NCBI GenBank assembly: GCA_024234395.1
Contig: JACKOH010000001.1
Location: 1,693,001-1,757,000, forward strand
Direction: 5' to 3'
From: Pseudomonadales bacterium
GTDB lineage: Bacteria; Pseudomonadota; Gammaproteobacteria; Pseudomonadales; Pseudohongiellaceae
Length of the DNA: 64,000 nucleotides
Positions 42,818 to 52,391 of this stretch are shown here, in pieces. The position numbers and the translations under genes are program-made. Position 1 is the stretch's first letter. Every line of letters starts with the position of its first letter. The notes below the pieces were generated by a model. It searched no databases. It saw only the letters and a list, made by a program, of their open reading frames with translations, and was not told where the DNA came from.

Positions 42818-43240
42818 TCAGAAGTAGGGGTTGCGGGGTTGCCGCATTGTTCGCCGCAGACAGTAAAGTGCCAGCAGCCCGGCTGCCAGATCCGTCACCT
42901 CGACGGCCAACAGTTGCTGCATCAGTGCACTGCTGTTGCCATTCAGGTAGATCCCCCAGGCTCTCACCGCTGCCAGACCGGCGTAACTGAGGATCGCCAG
43001 CAGCACCGCAGACTGGCGCAGGCTGGCAGTCAGGCCGGCGGCCAGGAAATAAATTCCCAGACTTCCCATTAACCCCACGTACGTTGCTTTCAGCTCGGTA
43101 TAAGCGGCCGGGTCGACGGCGTCGATCTGCAGGCGGGCGAACCACGCCAGTGGTTCGGTCAGAAACAGCCAGGCCACAATAGCGTACGCCATGCCATTGG
43201 CCACCAGGTATAGACCCGGATAGAGTCGTGCGATCACCAT
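42818..43240 (-). CDS. DUF4345-like membrane protein (140 aa)
   Basis: Four hydrophobic helices (about 6-28, 52-72, 77-96, 108-128) and the pattern AYTELKATYVGLMGSLGIYFLAAGL suggest the DUF4345 family of small membrane proteins. Function unknown. It converges on regA and starts 64 bases downstream of the SDR gene, which is on the same strand. Confidence 0.75.
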   Translation of the reverse strand: MVIARLYPGLYLVANGMAYAIVAWLFLTEPLAWFARLQIDAVDPAAYTELKATYVGLMGSLGIYFLAAGLTASLRQSAVLLAILSYAGLAAVRAWGIYLNGNSSALMQQLLAVEVTDLAAGLLALYCLRRTMRQPRNPYF

Positions 43241-43303
43241 GCTATGGATTTATCCCCCGCGGCGCAGGCCTCACCACCACGCCAGTCAGCGCTGCTGCGA
43301 CCA

Positions 43304-44098
43304 CTAGCGTCGCACCAGCGGAACCTGATTGAGGTGGCGCCCGCCATCCACGATCAGAGTCTCCCCGGTCACGACACTGGGTCCGGCAATGAAATGAAGA
43401 ATCGCTTCAGCGACAGTTTCCGGGGTCGCGTTGACACCCAGCGGGGCGCTGTCACGATTACTCTTCATGACCGCCTCGTAGCGTTGGTCTCCCATACCCT
43501 TGCGCAACCAGTCCCCCTCGATAAAACCCGGGCAGATGGCATTGACCCGGACTCGCGGCCCCAACACTCGGGCCAGCGACAGGGTCATGGTTACCAGCGC
43601 TCCCTTTGACGCCGCATAGGCGATACTGCTGCCGATTCCGTTGATGGCCGCGGTAGAGGCGACATTGACAATACTGCCCCCGGAGTCCTGCTGCTGCATG
43701 ACCGCATTGGCGGCCCGGGTCATCTGGTAGGCGCCGATCACATTGACCGCATAGATGCGCTGAAAGTCTTCGGCACTGAGTCCTTCAAGATTGCTGTGGT
43801 CGACAAACTTGGTAGTCCCGGCATTATTGACCAGTGCATCCAGTCTGCCCCAGCGATCCTGAGCCATTTTCACCAGTTCCCGGCACTGGTCGTCCCGGGC
43901 CACGTCGGCTCCGGAAACCAGCACCTCGACACCATGCCGCCGACAGGTATCGGCCACCTCCTCGGCAGCCTGCTGTTTGGAGCTGTAATTGATCACCACA
44001 TTGCAGCCCAGCGAAGCCAGCAACTCTGCGGTGGCTGCCCCCACGCCACTGCTGGAACCGGTGATGATGGCCACCTGGCCGCTGAAGTCGTTCCTCAT
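43304..44098 (-). CDS. Short-chain dehydrogenase/reductase (264 aa)
   Basis: Classical SDR. The cofactor motif TGSSSGVG is at 13-20, NNAG at 91-94, the catalytic triad is S148, Y161 and K165 (IAYAASKGAL), and the C-terminal segment VNAICPGFIEGDWL follows the family pattern. NADP(H) or NAD(H) and the substrate cannot be determined. It ends with the DUF4345 gene downstream and diverges from the RND efflux operon. Confidence 0.93.
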   Translation of the reverse strand: MRNDFSGQVAIITGSSSGVGAATAELLASLGCNVVINYSSKQQAAEEVADTCRRHGVEVLVSGADVARDDQCRELVKMAQDRWGRLDALVNNAGTTKFVDHSNLEGLSAEDFQRIYAVNVIGAYQMTRAANAVMQQQDSGGSIVNVASTAAINGIGSSIAYAASKGALVTMTLSLARVLGPRVRVNAICPGFIEGDWLRKGMGDQRYEAVMKSNRDSAPLGVNATPETVAEAILHFIAGPSVVTGETLIVDGGRHLNQVPLVRR

Positions 44099-44241
44099 TT
44101 CGTGCGCCTCACTTGTCCTGCAAATACCGCTGAGCCGGGCCCCATTGCTCCTGCCAGAGCGTCAACCGACTGTAACAGAATTGGCTTTCCAAACACATCC
44201 TGGCCAGAGCTCGACTGATCGCGAAAGGTCAGTCAAAGCCG

Positions 44242-44269
44242 TTGCAATCTAGACGACTGAAGTTACAAT
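44242..44269 (+). promoter_or_regulatory. Candidate promoter of the RND efflux operon
   Basis: -35 TTGCAA (44242-44247), 16-base spacer, -10 TACAAT (44264-44269). Transcription would start near 44276, leaving a leader of about 270 bases before the adaptor gene. Confidence 0.5.
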
Positions 44270-44276
44270 AGGTAAC
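44262..44276. promoter_or_regulatory. Dyad overlapping the RND promoter -10, possible operator
   Basis: GTTAC-AATAG-GTAAC (44262-44276) is a perfect five-base dyad that covers the -10 and the start of transcription, the position expected for a repressor site. Confidence 0.45.
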
Positions 44277-44545
44277 AAATTTATGGCAGTTAATTCGCAA
44301 ACCTGCCATTTGATCAGGGAATCGACTCAATATGCCCGCTCTGCGGGTCCATCCAACAACAGGGACGCGAAAGACCAGCAAGGCACGAGGATTCGATCGG
44401 TTCCACCACCAGGCGGCAACCGTATGCTGTTTGTACCCATGCGTTTATACACAAGCTTTCGCCGGCTCAATAAACTTTCATTGATCCCTACGCACTCCTG
44501 AGACGTACACAGGATAACGTGCAGGTAAAGGTCCAGGAGACATTT

Positions 44546-45670
44546 TTGAACAAGCAGAAACTGGTTGCCGTGGCGATCGCCGCCCTGGTAGTGATGTGGA
44601 TGATTGTCCCGAGGCCTTCCGGCACTCAGGAAAGCAATGCGGCCGGTCAGTCGGAAGCATCAATTACCGCCATCCGGGAAGACAGTCCGTCCAGTGCCGA
44701 CGACAATACGGGCTTTACGGTGCGGGCAGCGCGGCTATCGGCCCGGGACTATGTCGAATACGTACGCGTGAGGGGCCGGACCGAGGCCTTTCGCCGGGTT
44801 GATGTGAAAGCTGAGCAGGCAGGTCGGGTCACCGCCACGCCGGTGCTGGAAGGGACTCGAGTGGCCAGTGGCGACGTACTGTGTGAAATTGCCGTCGATA
44901 CCCGGCAAAGCGATCTGATGGAAGCGGAAAGCCGCCAGCAACAGACCCGCGTGGAGTATGATGCCGTTCAGGATCTCCGCCGCCAGAATCTGGCCTCCGA
45001 GGTTTCGGTCACTCAGGCCAAAGCCGCCTACGACAGTGCCACTGCCGCGGTTGCACGTGCCAGGCTGGCTCTGGACAACACCCGTATCAAGGCACCTTTT
45101 GACGGGATCGTGGAAGCACGGCCGGCTGAAATAGGCGACCTGCTGGAACGTGGTAACATCTGCGCCACCCTGCTGGACGACAGCCCGATGCTGGTGGTTG
45201 GTCTGGTACCTGAACAGCAGATCGGTAAACTTGAGCTCGGTGCCCGCGTCAACGCAGAGCTGCTCACCGGTGAGAAAGTCGCCGCTACCGTCACCTACCT
45301 GTCCCACAGCGCCGAGGCCCTGTCCCGCAGTTACCGGATTGAGGCAACCATCGACGAGCAGGAGGGTATCCTGGATGGCATCACGGCAGAAATGTACATT
45401 GCCGCTTATAACACCCGCGCCCATCTGATTCCGCCCTCGGCAATGACCCTCGACGACAATGGCGTGGTCGGAGTTAAAACCCTCAATGCCGATAACGTGG
45501 TGTCCTTCATGCCGGTCAACGTGGTCGGCGACGAAACCAGCCAGATGGATGCCGGCGTCTGGGTGACCGGCCTGCCCGACCAGGTGACTCTGATCACCCT
45601 CGGTCAGGAAATCGTATTCCCGGGACAGCGGGTCGAATCCGACTTCAGCTGGACCCGGTCCAGTCCCTGA
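44546..45670 (+). CDS. RND efflux periplasmic adaptor (membrane fusion) protein (374 aa)
   Basis: Links the inner-membrane pump to an outer-membrane channel. An N-terminal membrane anchor (LVAVAIAALVVMWMIVP) is followed by a lipoyl-like domain (RVDVKAEQAGRVTATPVLEGTRVASGDVLCEI), a helical hairpin (about 140-190), the second lipoyl half (ALDNTRIKAPFDGIVEARPAEIGDLLERG) and beta-barrel and membrane-proximal domains. The TTG at 44546 has a strong AGGAGA five bases upstream and is preferred over a GTG at 44519. The pump gene follows 14 bases later. Confidence 0.9.
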   Translation: MNKQKLVAVAIAALVVMWMIVPRPSGTQESNAAGQSEASITAIREDSPSSADDNTGFTVRAARLSARDYVEYVRVRGRTEAFRRVDVKAEQAGRVTATPVLEGTRVASGDVLCEIAVDTRQSDLMEAESRQQQTRVEYDAVQDLRRQNLASEVSVTQAKAAYDSATAAVARARLALDNTRIKAPFDGIVEARPAEIGDLLERGNICATLLDDSPMLVVGLVPEQQIGKLELGARVNAELLTGEKVAATVTYLSHSAEALSRSYRIEATIDEQEGILDGITAEMYIAAYNTRAHLIPPSAMTLDDNGVVGVKTLNADNVVSFMPVNVVGDETSQMDAGVWVTGLPDQVTLITLGQEIVFPGQRVESDFSWTRSSP

Positions 45671-45684
45671 GGCGAGGAGCAACG

Positions 45685-48600
45685 ATGTATCATTACCTGG
45701 ACGCCGCAGTCTCCAGATCCCGCACCACCATCAGCATTTTCATCGTGATCATGCTGGCCGGTGTGGGAGCCTACCGGGCCATCCCGGTGGAACTGAATCC
45801 GGATGTAACCGTACCGGTTGTTGTCAGCACCATCATGCACGAGGGTATTTCCCCGGAGGATGCAGAACGGCTGCTGGCCAAACCGGCTGAAGTCGAACTC
45901 AAGACTATCGACGGCATTACCCAGGTCTCTTCTTTTTCCAGCGAAGGGGCCGCCACCATCATCGCCGAATTCGATGTCAGCTTTGATACCAGCAATGCGT
46001 TGATCGAAGTTCGTGAAGCCATCAATCGCGCCCAGGCCAAATTCCCCCAGAACACCGAGGAACCGATTATTCAGGAAGTGGCCGCCGCCACCATGCCCAT
46101 CGTGCAGATCGCCATCGGTGGAAGAAATGTTCCGGAGCGGGTGCTGTTGCAAGTGGCCCAGGATCTGCAGCGGGAAATCGAAACCCTGCCGCAGGTTCTC
46201 TCTGCCGACATGGTCGGCAACCGGGAAGAGTTGCTGGAAGCCACTATCGACCCGGCGCAGCTGGAAACCTACGGGATCACCAACGGACAGATCGTGCAGG
46301 CGGTCAGCACCAATAACCGGCTGATCCCCGCTGGTGCGGTAGATACCGGTCGCGGCAGCTTTTCAGTGAAGGTGCCTGGTCTCATAGAAACCGCCGATGA
46401 CCTTTACAACCTGCCGATCGCCTCCAACAGCCAGGGGGTATTGACTTTAAGTGACGTGGCGGAAGTAAGGCGCACCTTCAAGGATGCTACCCGGTTCTCC
46501 TATGCCAATGGATACCAGTCCATATCCCTGAATATCAACAAGCGCAAGGGCGCTAACCTGATCGAGGCAATGGACGGTATCGATGCGATCGTCGAGCGGC
46601 TGCGCCCCACCCTGCCGCCCGCGGTGGAAATTGATTACCTCAACAACACCGTGCCCCAGGTGATCGAGCAGAACATGGGCCTGCAGGGCAACATGGCAAC
46701 GGCCATGGTACTGGTACTTATCGTGGTGATCGGAACCGTGGGTATCCGCTCGGGAATCCTGGTGACGCTGGCCGTACCGTTTTCTTTCTTCTTTGCCTTC
46801 ATCATTATCTCCGGCCTCGGCTTTACCTATAACTTCATGGTGATTTTCGGCCTGCTGCTGGGGCTGGGCATGCTGATCGATGGCGCCATTGTGATGGTGG
46901 AGTTTGCCGATCGGAAAATGGCTGAAGGACTTGACAGCCTGAGTGCCTACCGGGAAGCTGTACATCGGATGTTCTGGCCCATTGTCGCTTCCACCTCGAC
47001 TACCCTGGCAGCATTCCTGCCACTGATGTTCTGGCCCGGGGTCTCCGGCGAGTTCATGCGTTACTTGCCCATCACCGTGTTCGCCGTGCTGGTGGGCTCG
47101 CTGTTTTACGCGCTGCTGTTCGCGCCGACACTGGGGGCACTGCTGGGCAAGTCCCAGTCCGCCAATGAATCGGCTCAGCGGCTGCGCGAACTGGAGGAAG
47201 GCGATCCGAATCAGGTTGGTGGCATTACCGGCATCTACGCCCGGGTTCTGCGTGCTGCAGTCAGGCGGCCGATACTGGTAACTTTCAGTTCGGTAGCATC
47301 CCTGGTCGTCATCGTCATAGCTTATGGATCGTTCGGTCGTGGAGTGGAGTTTTTCACCAATGTCGAGCCGAATATGACTCAGATACGGGTCTTCGCCAGG
47401 GGCAATTATTCACCGGCCGAAATTCGTGACATGATGCTGGACGTAGAACGCCGGATTACTGAAATCGGTTATTACAAAAACATCGTCACGCAGTCCGGCG
47501 CCGGTCAGCAGATGGGCGGCGACCAGCAGACCGCACCGGATCTGGTGGGTACCATCTTCCTCGAATTTATCGATCGCCGCGACCGGGACGTGGACGGCTT
47601 CGAACTGGAAAATCTGTATCGTGACGCCATCGACGGTCTGCCCGGCCTGAAAGCCGAGGTGGCCACTATCGAGATGGGGCCGCCGGTCGGCAAGGAGATA
47701 CAGATCGAGCTGAACGGAGAGGATCTGGACATGCTGTTCCAGGAGGGACAGAGGATCCGCGACTACATGAGCAACTCCATGACCGGGCTGATCGATATCG
47801 ACGACACCATGCCGGTTCCGGGTATCGAATGGGAAATCAAGGTGGACCGACCTCGCGCCGCCATGATGGGCGCCAACATTGCCGAGATCGGCACCGCGAT
47901 TCAATTACTGACCAATGGCGTCATGATGGGTGAATACCGTCCTGACGATACCGAAGAGGAAGTGGATATCCGGGTTCGTTACCCGGCTGAATACCGCGGT
48001 CTGGAACAGCTGGATACCATCCGTATCAGCACCGCCAACGGACCGGTGCCGGTCTCCAGTTTTATCACCCGCACTCCGCAACCCAAAGTTGGCTCCATTC
48101 AACGGGTGGACAGCCGTCGAGTGGTCTATGTGCGCGCCAATCCGGCCCCCGGGGAACTGGCATCTGAAAAAGTAGCCGAACTGCAGCAGTACCTGGATGA
48201 CAATCCGGTCAGTCCCGGAGTCAACGCCATTTTCCGAGGCGCCAATGAGGAGCAGGAAGAGTCTGCGGCATTTCTTGGACAGGCTTTCTCCCTGGCTCTG
48301 GCGCTGATGGCAATTCTTCTGGTCACCCAGTTCAACAGCTACTACCAGGCTCTGTTGATCCTGTCGTCGGTGCTAATGTCGACGGCCGGGGTGCTATTGG
48401 GCCTGATGATAACCGGCCAGGCGTTCAGCGTTATTCTCACCGGTGTCGGGGTGGTGGCGCTGGCTGGAATTATCGTCAACAACAACATCGTGCTGATCGA
48501 TACTTTCAACTATCTGCGCAACACACACACCGACTGGCCGCTACTGGACGTGATTGTCCACACCGGGGTACAGCGTTTGCGGCCGGTGTTTCTGACCACC

Positions 48601-48861
48601 TTTACCACCGGTTTCGGACTGCTGCCTCTGGCCATGCATGTTTCGATCGACCTGATAGGTGCTGAAGTCGAGGTGGGCGGACCGATCACTTCTCAATGGG
48701 TCAGTCTCGCCAGCGCCATCGTCTTCGGACTGTCGTTCGGTACCCTGCTGACGCTGGTGGTCACCCCCGCCATGCTGGCCTTGCCGGACCGCTTCCGCGA
48801 GCTGCTCAAGCGCGGCAAATCGGTAGCCATGACAACCCCGGCCAACCTGGCGAGCCACTGA
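45685..48861 (+). CDS. RND-superfamily efflux pump (1058 aa)
   Basis: Inner-membrane proton-driven pump with the twelve-helix, two large periplasmic loop layout (N-terminal MYHYLDAAVSRSRTTISIFIVIMLAGVGAYRAIPVELNPDV). Helix 4 has GMLIDGAIVMVEF, keeping the first but not the second Asp of the AcrB proton relay (D407 D408), and the helix 10 segment GIIVNNNIVLID has Asn where AcrB has K940; these are common in the wider HAE1-like groups. Substrate unknown; lipophilic compounds are likely. No outer-membrane channel gene is nearby. GAGGAGCAACG lies before the ATG. Confidence 0.92.
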   Translation: MYHYLDAAVSRSRTTISIFIVIMLAGVGAYRAIPVELNPDVTVPVVVSTIMHEGISPEDAERLLAKPAEVELKTIDGITQVSSFSSEGAATIIAEFDVSFDTSNALIEVREAINRAQAKFPQNTEEPIIQEVAAATMPIVQIAIGGRNVPERVLLQVAQDLQREIETLPQVLSADMVGNREELLEATIDPAQLETYGITNGQIVQAVSTNNRLIPAGAVDTGRGSFSVKVPGLIETADDLYNLPIASNSQGVLTLSDVAEVRRTFKDATRFSYANGYQSISLNINKRKGANLIEAMDGIDAIVERLRPTLPPAVEIDYLNNTVPQVIEQNMGLQGNMATAMVLVLIVVIGTVGIRSGILVTLAVPFSFFFAFIIISGLGFTYNFMVIFGLLLGLGMLIDGAIVMVEFADRKMAEGLDSLSAYREAVHRMFWPIVASTSTTLAAFLPLMFWPGVSGEFMRYLPITVFAVLVGSLFYALLFAPTLGALLGKSQSANESAQRLRELEEGDPNQVGGITGIYARVLRAAVRRPILVTFSSVASLVVIVIAYGSFGRGVEFFTNVEPNMTQIRVFARGNYSPAEIRDMMLDVERRITEIGYYKNIVTQSGAGQQMGGDQQTAPDLVGTIFLEFIDRRDRDVDGFELENLYRDAIDGLPGLKAEVATIEMGPPVGKEIQIELNGEDLDMLFQEGQRIRDYMSNSMTGLIDIDDTMPVPGIEWEIKVDRPRAAMMGANIAEIGTAIQLLTNGVMMGEYRPDDTEEEVDIRVRYPAEYRGLEQLDTIRISTANGPVPVSSFITRTPQPKVGSIQRVDSRRVVYVRANPAPGELASEKVAELQQYLDDNPVSPGVNAIFRGANEEQEESAAFLGQAFSLALALMAILLVTQFNSYYQALLILSSVLMSTAGVLLGLMITGQAFSVILTGVGVVALAGIIVNNNIVLIDTFNYLRNTHTDWPLLDVIVHTGVQRLRPVFLTTFTTGFGLLPLAMHVSIDLIGAEVEVGGPITSQWVSLASAIVFGLSFGTLLTLVVTPAMLALPDRFRELLKRGKSVAMTTPANLASH

Positions 48862-48872
48862 AACGGCTCGCC
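48849..48872 (+). terminator. Hairpin over the RND pump stop codon
   Basis: GGCGAGCC (48849-48856) and GGCTCGCC (48865-48872) form a perfect eight-base stem whose loop contains the stop codon. No T-run follows, so it may act in mRNA stability rather than termination. Confidence 0.3.
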
Positions 48873-49441
48873 GGGAGGCACCACAAAGAGCGTGTGCTCT
48901 ATTGATGTAACAATTTGTAATTGAAGGCTATTCGCCGCGCTCCTGTGATAAGATTTCCGGACTTTCTGCATTGACTTCCACCAGGGAAAAGGCGGTCATG
49001 TAGAAAGAGCCGGCAGCAGGGCTTGGGAGTTTTTCTTTGTTCCCCCCTTTTCATTAGCATTGAGTTGCTTTCAAGTTCCTGCTTCGGCGCCTTTCCAGTC
49101 ATTCCTCCTGACGCTTTTCCTGATATCAGCCACCGTGTTTATTGACGGCTGACTCCGTCATTTCTAGCAGTCAGTCGAAAAGCCCAGCGCTGGCACAGTA
49201 CGGCGTCAGAATCGGATTCAATAAGCTCATTTATGGCGTGTAAACTGCGCTCTTTCACCAGAGTCTGCCTTGGCTTGCGCTCACCTGAGGGTTTTCGACT
49301 GACTGTCAATCGAATTGAGCCGATACAGGCGCGCATTGGATCAATCCGATCTGATCAGCAAAGCGTGTCAGCAAGCGTGCCTGGTTGAAAGGAAGAATTG
49401 AGGATTGTGAATGAAAAACGCAATGAGGGAGCTGCTGCCCC
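48862..49441. other. 580-base gene-free region with a 138-bp inverted-repeat element
   Basis: No gene is supported; short minus-strand frames (e.g. 49139-49336) lie inside a repeat element and carry no signal. The element with inverted ends is at 49168-49305. Confidence 0.5.
49168..49305. mobile_element. 138-bp inverted-repeat (MITE-like) element
   Basis: Ends CAGTCAGTCGAAAA (49168-49181) and TTTTCGACTGACTG (49292-49305) are perfect inverted repeats of 14 bases, with CCC/GGG close inside. The interior has no coding capacity. No target-site duplication was found. Its ends differ from those of the element at 42142-42226. Confidence 0.55.
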
Positions 49442-50191
49442 TCAGTCGATATTAGCCAGATAACGATCGCGCATGGCCCGGCGCCGGTCGGTGGAAAGTT
49501 CGCGATGGATATCGGAATTCAGGTAGAGGAAATACTCACTGCGCTCGATATTTCGCTTCAGTGAATCCAGCAGCGGATCTTCCCCGCTGAGTGTCAGTTC
49601 AGCCGATTGCAGGCGCAGCTTCAGCAGTCCGTGCGCTTTACGCAGGTGTTCCAGACGATTACCGTTGAGGTTGAAATTCGACGCGTCGAAATGCCAGGCG
49701 ACAACTTTGCGCAGCCCGCTTTCCAGCCGCGGATCATCGAGCTTATACAGTTTTTTGTAGAGATGTTCCAGATAGGCGAAATGGTCGTTGACCTCGTCCC
49801 AGCGGGCCAGTTGCTGGTCGACTTCAATGAGTCGTTCGACGATCGCCAGTTGTGACTCGTTATACAGGCCCTCGTTTACCCGGGAAATATGCAGGGCACG
49901 CTTGAACGCGTCACTGGCCGCTTCGAACTCGCCCTCCTGCCTGAGTCGATAACCCAGTCCCTTAAGCGCCTCCTTCAATCTGACATCGTAGGGGCCATAG
50001 CGGGCCTCGATGGCTTCCACCTGGAGGCGCTGCTTTGCCACCAGATCAACGCTGCCGGGCCTGAACTCGCTGGCGGAAAAGCTGTTGCCGACCGAAGCAT
50101 CATCAGCACGCAGGGTTACGGGCATCGCCAGCAGGTAACCGGCAAGTATTCCCGTCAGGGTGATAGCGCAATTTTTCCCTCTGAATCCCAT
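49442..50191 (-). CDS. Exported TPR-like protein (249 aa)
   Basis: Signal peptide (MGFRGKNCAITLTGILAGYLLAMPVTLRA) followed by helical repeats: ALKGLGYRLRQEGEFEAASDAFKRALHISR is a tetratricopeptide repeat, and LAIVERLIEVDQQLARWDEVNDHFAYLEHLYKKLY a second. The rest is helical. Function unknown. It lies after the MoxR/Bat-like operon on the same strand, but about 170 AT-rich bases with a possible promoter separate it, so it may be transcribed separately. Confidence 0.82.
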   Translation of the reverse strand: MGFRGKNCAITLTGILAGYLLAMPVTLRADDASVGNSFSASEFRPGSVDLVAKQRLQVEAIEARYGPYDVRLKEALKGLGYRLRQEGEFEAASDAFKRALHISRVNEGLYNESQLAIVERLIEVDQQLARWDEVNDHFAYLEHLYKKLYKLDDPRLESGLRKVVAWHFDASNFNLNGNRLEHLRKAHGLLKLRLQSAELTLSGEDPLLDSLKRNIERSEYFLYLNSDIHRELSTDRRRAMRDRYLANID

Positions 50192-50215
50192 AACGACTCG
50201 CTCCTGATAGCGCTA

Positions 50216-50244
50216 AATATGGCTGAATAAGAGTCGCTTGACAA
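50216..50244 (-). promoter_or_regulatory. Candidate promoter of the TPR protein gene
   Basis: On the minus strand TTGTCA (50239-50244) and CATATT (50216-50221) are spaced by 17 bases in a very AT-rich stretch (50192-50360). The -10 is weak, so the call is tentative. Confidence 0.35.
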
Positions 50245-50360
50245 CAGAATTTAGAGCAAAAAATCACCAAATATTTCATAAATATGACAAAAAGGTGACA
50301 AAAGAAAAATATTTTTTCTTTTATTTCAATAGGTTAAAAACAGAGAATTTTGACAAATTA

Positions 50361-52391
50361 CTATCGGTAGGTTCTGTTGGCGATTTTCGCTTCTGCCAAC
50401 AGCAGCACGATAACCAGCGCCAGAATCCACCACCAGACCCGCTGCGGTTGTTCCAGCTCGGCGATCATCTGGGCGGTCCTGACCTCTCTTGACTGCACCG
50501 GGCTGGTCTCCGGATTGATAATCTGATCGTTCACGGCGCCGACGCTGGTAGCCAGCAGATTGGATTCCTCCGGCGCCAGGTTGACAGCAAAATAGGTAGT
50601 GGAATCGTCCAGTTTCGCTTCAATAAAACCGGGCTGGTCCGCCTCCAGGGTTTCGCTGCCGGCCAGTAACTGACGGCTGTCGCCGGAAGGCAGGGTAATC
50701 TCAACCTCACTACCGGGACCGGCTACGGCGGTCAGGTTGATGGCATCACCAATACCATATACACGCCTGGCAGTCTCCGGCTCCACCAGGTGCCGCAATG
50801 TCTCGTGAACAAAGGGCAGATACATGCCCTGCAGTGCCAGATTGTTCCATTCCAGATCCATGGTGGAGGCAAACAGAATAACCTTGCCGGCACCCACCTG
50901 GCGCTCCACCAGCGCCGGAAGCGTATTGTCGAAGCGCATCAGCACATCGGCATCGTCCCTGGGAGCCAGCTGCCAGAGGCGCTGAAAACGGGCTGTCCAG
51001 TCGATATCCAGAGGTTGCAGAATAGGATGTCGACGATCCATATCGGCAATCACCAGATAATCATCCAGTCCGCTATCGGTTGCACCCAGCAGCGTAGCAG
51101 GACTGATTTCGCCGAACTGACGATTGAACTGTTCCGAATCGACCCGGTCACCCGGAGCGATCAACAGGCTGCCGCCACCGCGCGTATAATCCACCAGGGC
51201 GCGGGCCTGGGTAGCGGAGAGATCACCCACATTCAACAGCACTGCAACGTCATGCTGTTCCAGCAGGTCCCTGGTGACCAGACCCGGTTCCACCGTATCC
51301 AGACTGAAGGGTGAACTCTCGGCACTGCTTACCGCCAGACCGAACCAGTGGCCCTCGTCGTCGTACCAGTTTGGTGAAGCTTCCCCATTGACCAGCAGGA
51401 CGCGAATTTTCCGCGCCACATCAACGGTAAAATAGAAATCATTGTCGGCCCGGAAGTTATCTCCATTGACTGTAACGCGCCCCCGGCGGATTCCCGTGGA
51501 CTCGAAGTCACCGGTCAGGCTGGCAACTGCTTCCGAGGCCTCGCTGAGATCGACCCGCTGACGGTCCACGACGGTACCGTCTATGGCCAGAGTCACCTCG
51601 GCTTCATTGAGATAAACCGAACCGGTACTGCGGACCCGGGCCAGGATCGACTGGCTGGTGCCAGCACCTTCCAACAGCCGTTCCGGAAAGCGGACATCGG
51701 TCAGGACCAGGTTGCTGCTCTCCTCGTCGGCAACATTGACCCCCGAGAACACCACCCCCGGCGCCAGTTTCCAGTCAGCATCATTGGCGTCAAGGCCAAT
51801 CTGCTGATAGTCGGAAATCAGGTAGACACGCCGGTTGTCGTAACGTGACGCCGCCAGCAACTGATCGGCCAGGCGCAGGTTGGGCATGAAGTGAGTGCCG
51901 CCGTAGCCGGCCGCCGCCAGATTCTGGACGGTGGTCCTGACACTGTCCAGGTCGGTAGTGAGTTCCTGCAGGCGATCCACGCCATCGGAAAACACCACCA
52001 GGGCCACCTCATCGCCGGTACTCAGGCCGTCGATGACATCCAGGGCCTCCCGGCGGGCGTTCTCGAAACGGTCGCCGTAGCGCATGCTCATGGAATCGTC
52101 CAGCAACAGGACTACCGATGCCGGATCGGCATCCAGCAGGCGTGCCATGGTCTGGTTGATCAGCGGCCGGGCGAAGGCGAACACCAGCAATGCGATCAGC
52201 GCGGCCCGCAGCAGTAACAGCAGCCATTGCTGTATCTGTTGAAACAAAATCAGTTTCTTGGAGGTTTTTTTCAGAAAGCGGATGGTGCCGAACATCAGCT
52301 TGGGAGGCTTTTCCTTGCGGATCAGATGAATACCGATCGGAATCAGCGCGGCAAACAGTCCAAACAGAAACAGGGGTGACAGGAAAACCAT
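50361..52391 (-). CDS. BatA-type membrane protein with VWA domain (676 aa)
   Basis: Aerotolerance (Bat)-like protein. N-terminus: BatA-type membrane segment (MVFLSPLFLFGLFAALIPIGIHLIRKEKPP) and a second helix (about 56-76). A von Willebrand factor A domain follows with a complete metal site D98-x-S100-x-S102 (LLLDDSMSM). The middle and C-terminal parts (about 270-640) contain beta-sandwich-like and DJ-1/PfpI-like stretches (VRVLLVNGEASPNW, RGGGSLLIAPGD), and a last membrane helix lies near residue 650. It overlaps the DUF58 gene by one base (TGATG). Such proteins act with MoxR ATPases in membrane-linked assembly or stress protection. Confidence 0.88.
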   Translation of the reverse strand: MVFLSPLFLFGLFAALIPIGIHLIRKEKPPKLMFGTIRFLKKTSKKLILFQQIQQWLLLLLRAALIALLVFAFARPLINQTMARLLDADPASVVLLLDDSMSMRYGDRFENARREALDVIDGLSTGDEVALVVFSDGVDRLQELTTDLDSVRTTVQNLAAAGYGGTHFMPNLRLADQLLAASRYDNRRVYLISDYQQIGLDANDADWKLAPGVVFSGVNVADEESSNLVLTDVRFPERLLEGAGTSQSILARVRSTGSVYLNEAEVTLAIDGTVVDRQRVDLSEASEAVASLTGDFESTGIRRGRVTVNGDNFRADNDFYFTVDVARKIRVLLVNGEASPNWYDDEGHWFGLAVSSAESSPFSLDTVEPGLVTRDLLEQHDVAVLLNVGDLSATQARALVDYTRGGGSLLIAPGDRVDSEQFNRQFGEISPATLLGATDSGLDDYLVIADMDRRHPILQPLDIDWTARFQRLWQLAPRDDADVLMRFDNTLPALVERQVGAGKVILFASTMDLEWNNLALQGMYLPFVHETLRHLVEPETARRVYGIGDAINLTAVAGPGSEVEITLPSGDSRQLLAGSETLEADQPGFIEAKLDDSTTYFAVNLAPEESNLLATSVGAVNDQIINPETSPVQSREVRTAQMIAELEQPQRVWWWILALVIVLLLAEAKIANRTYR

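Larger units (their letters stand above)
44099..44545. other. Divergent intergenic region before the RND operon
   Basis: No gene is supported; a small plus-strand frame (44283-44501) lacks any signal. The region holds a sigma-70-like promoter (44242-44269) with an overlapping dyad, pointing to the RND operon. Confidence 0.5.
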
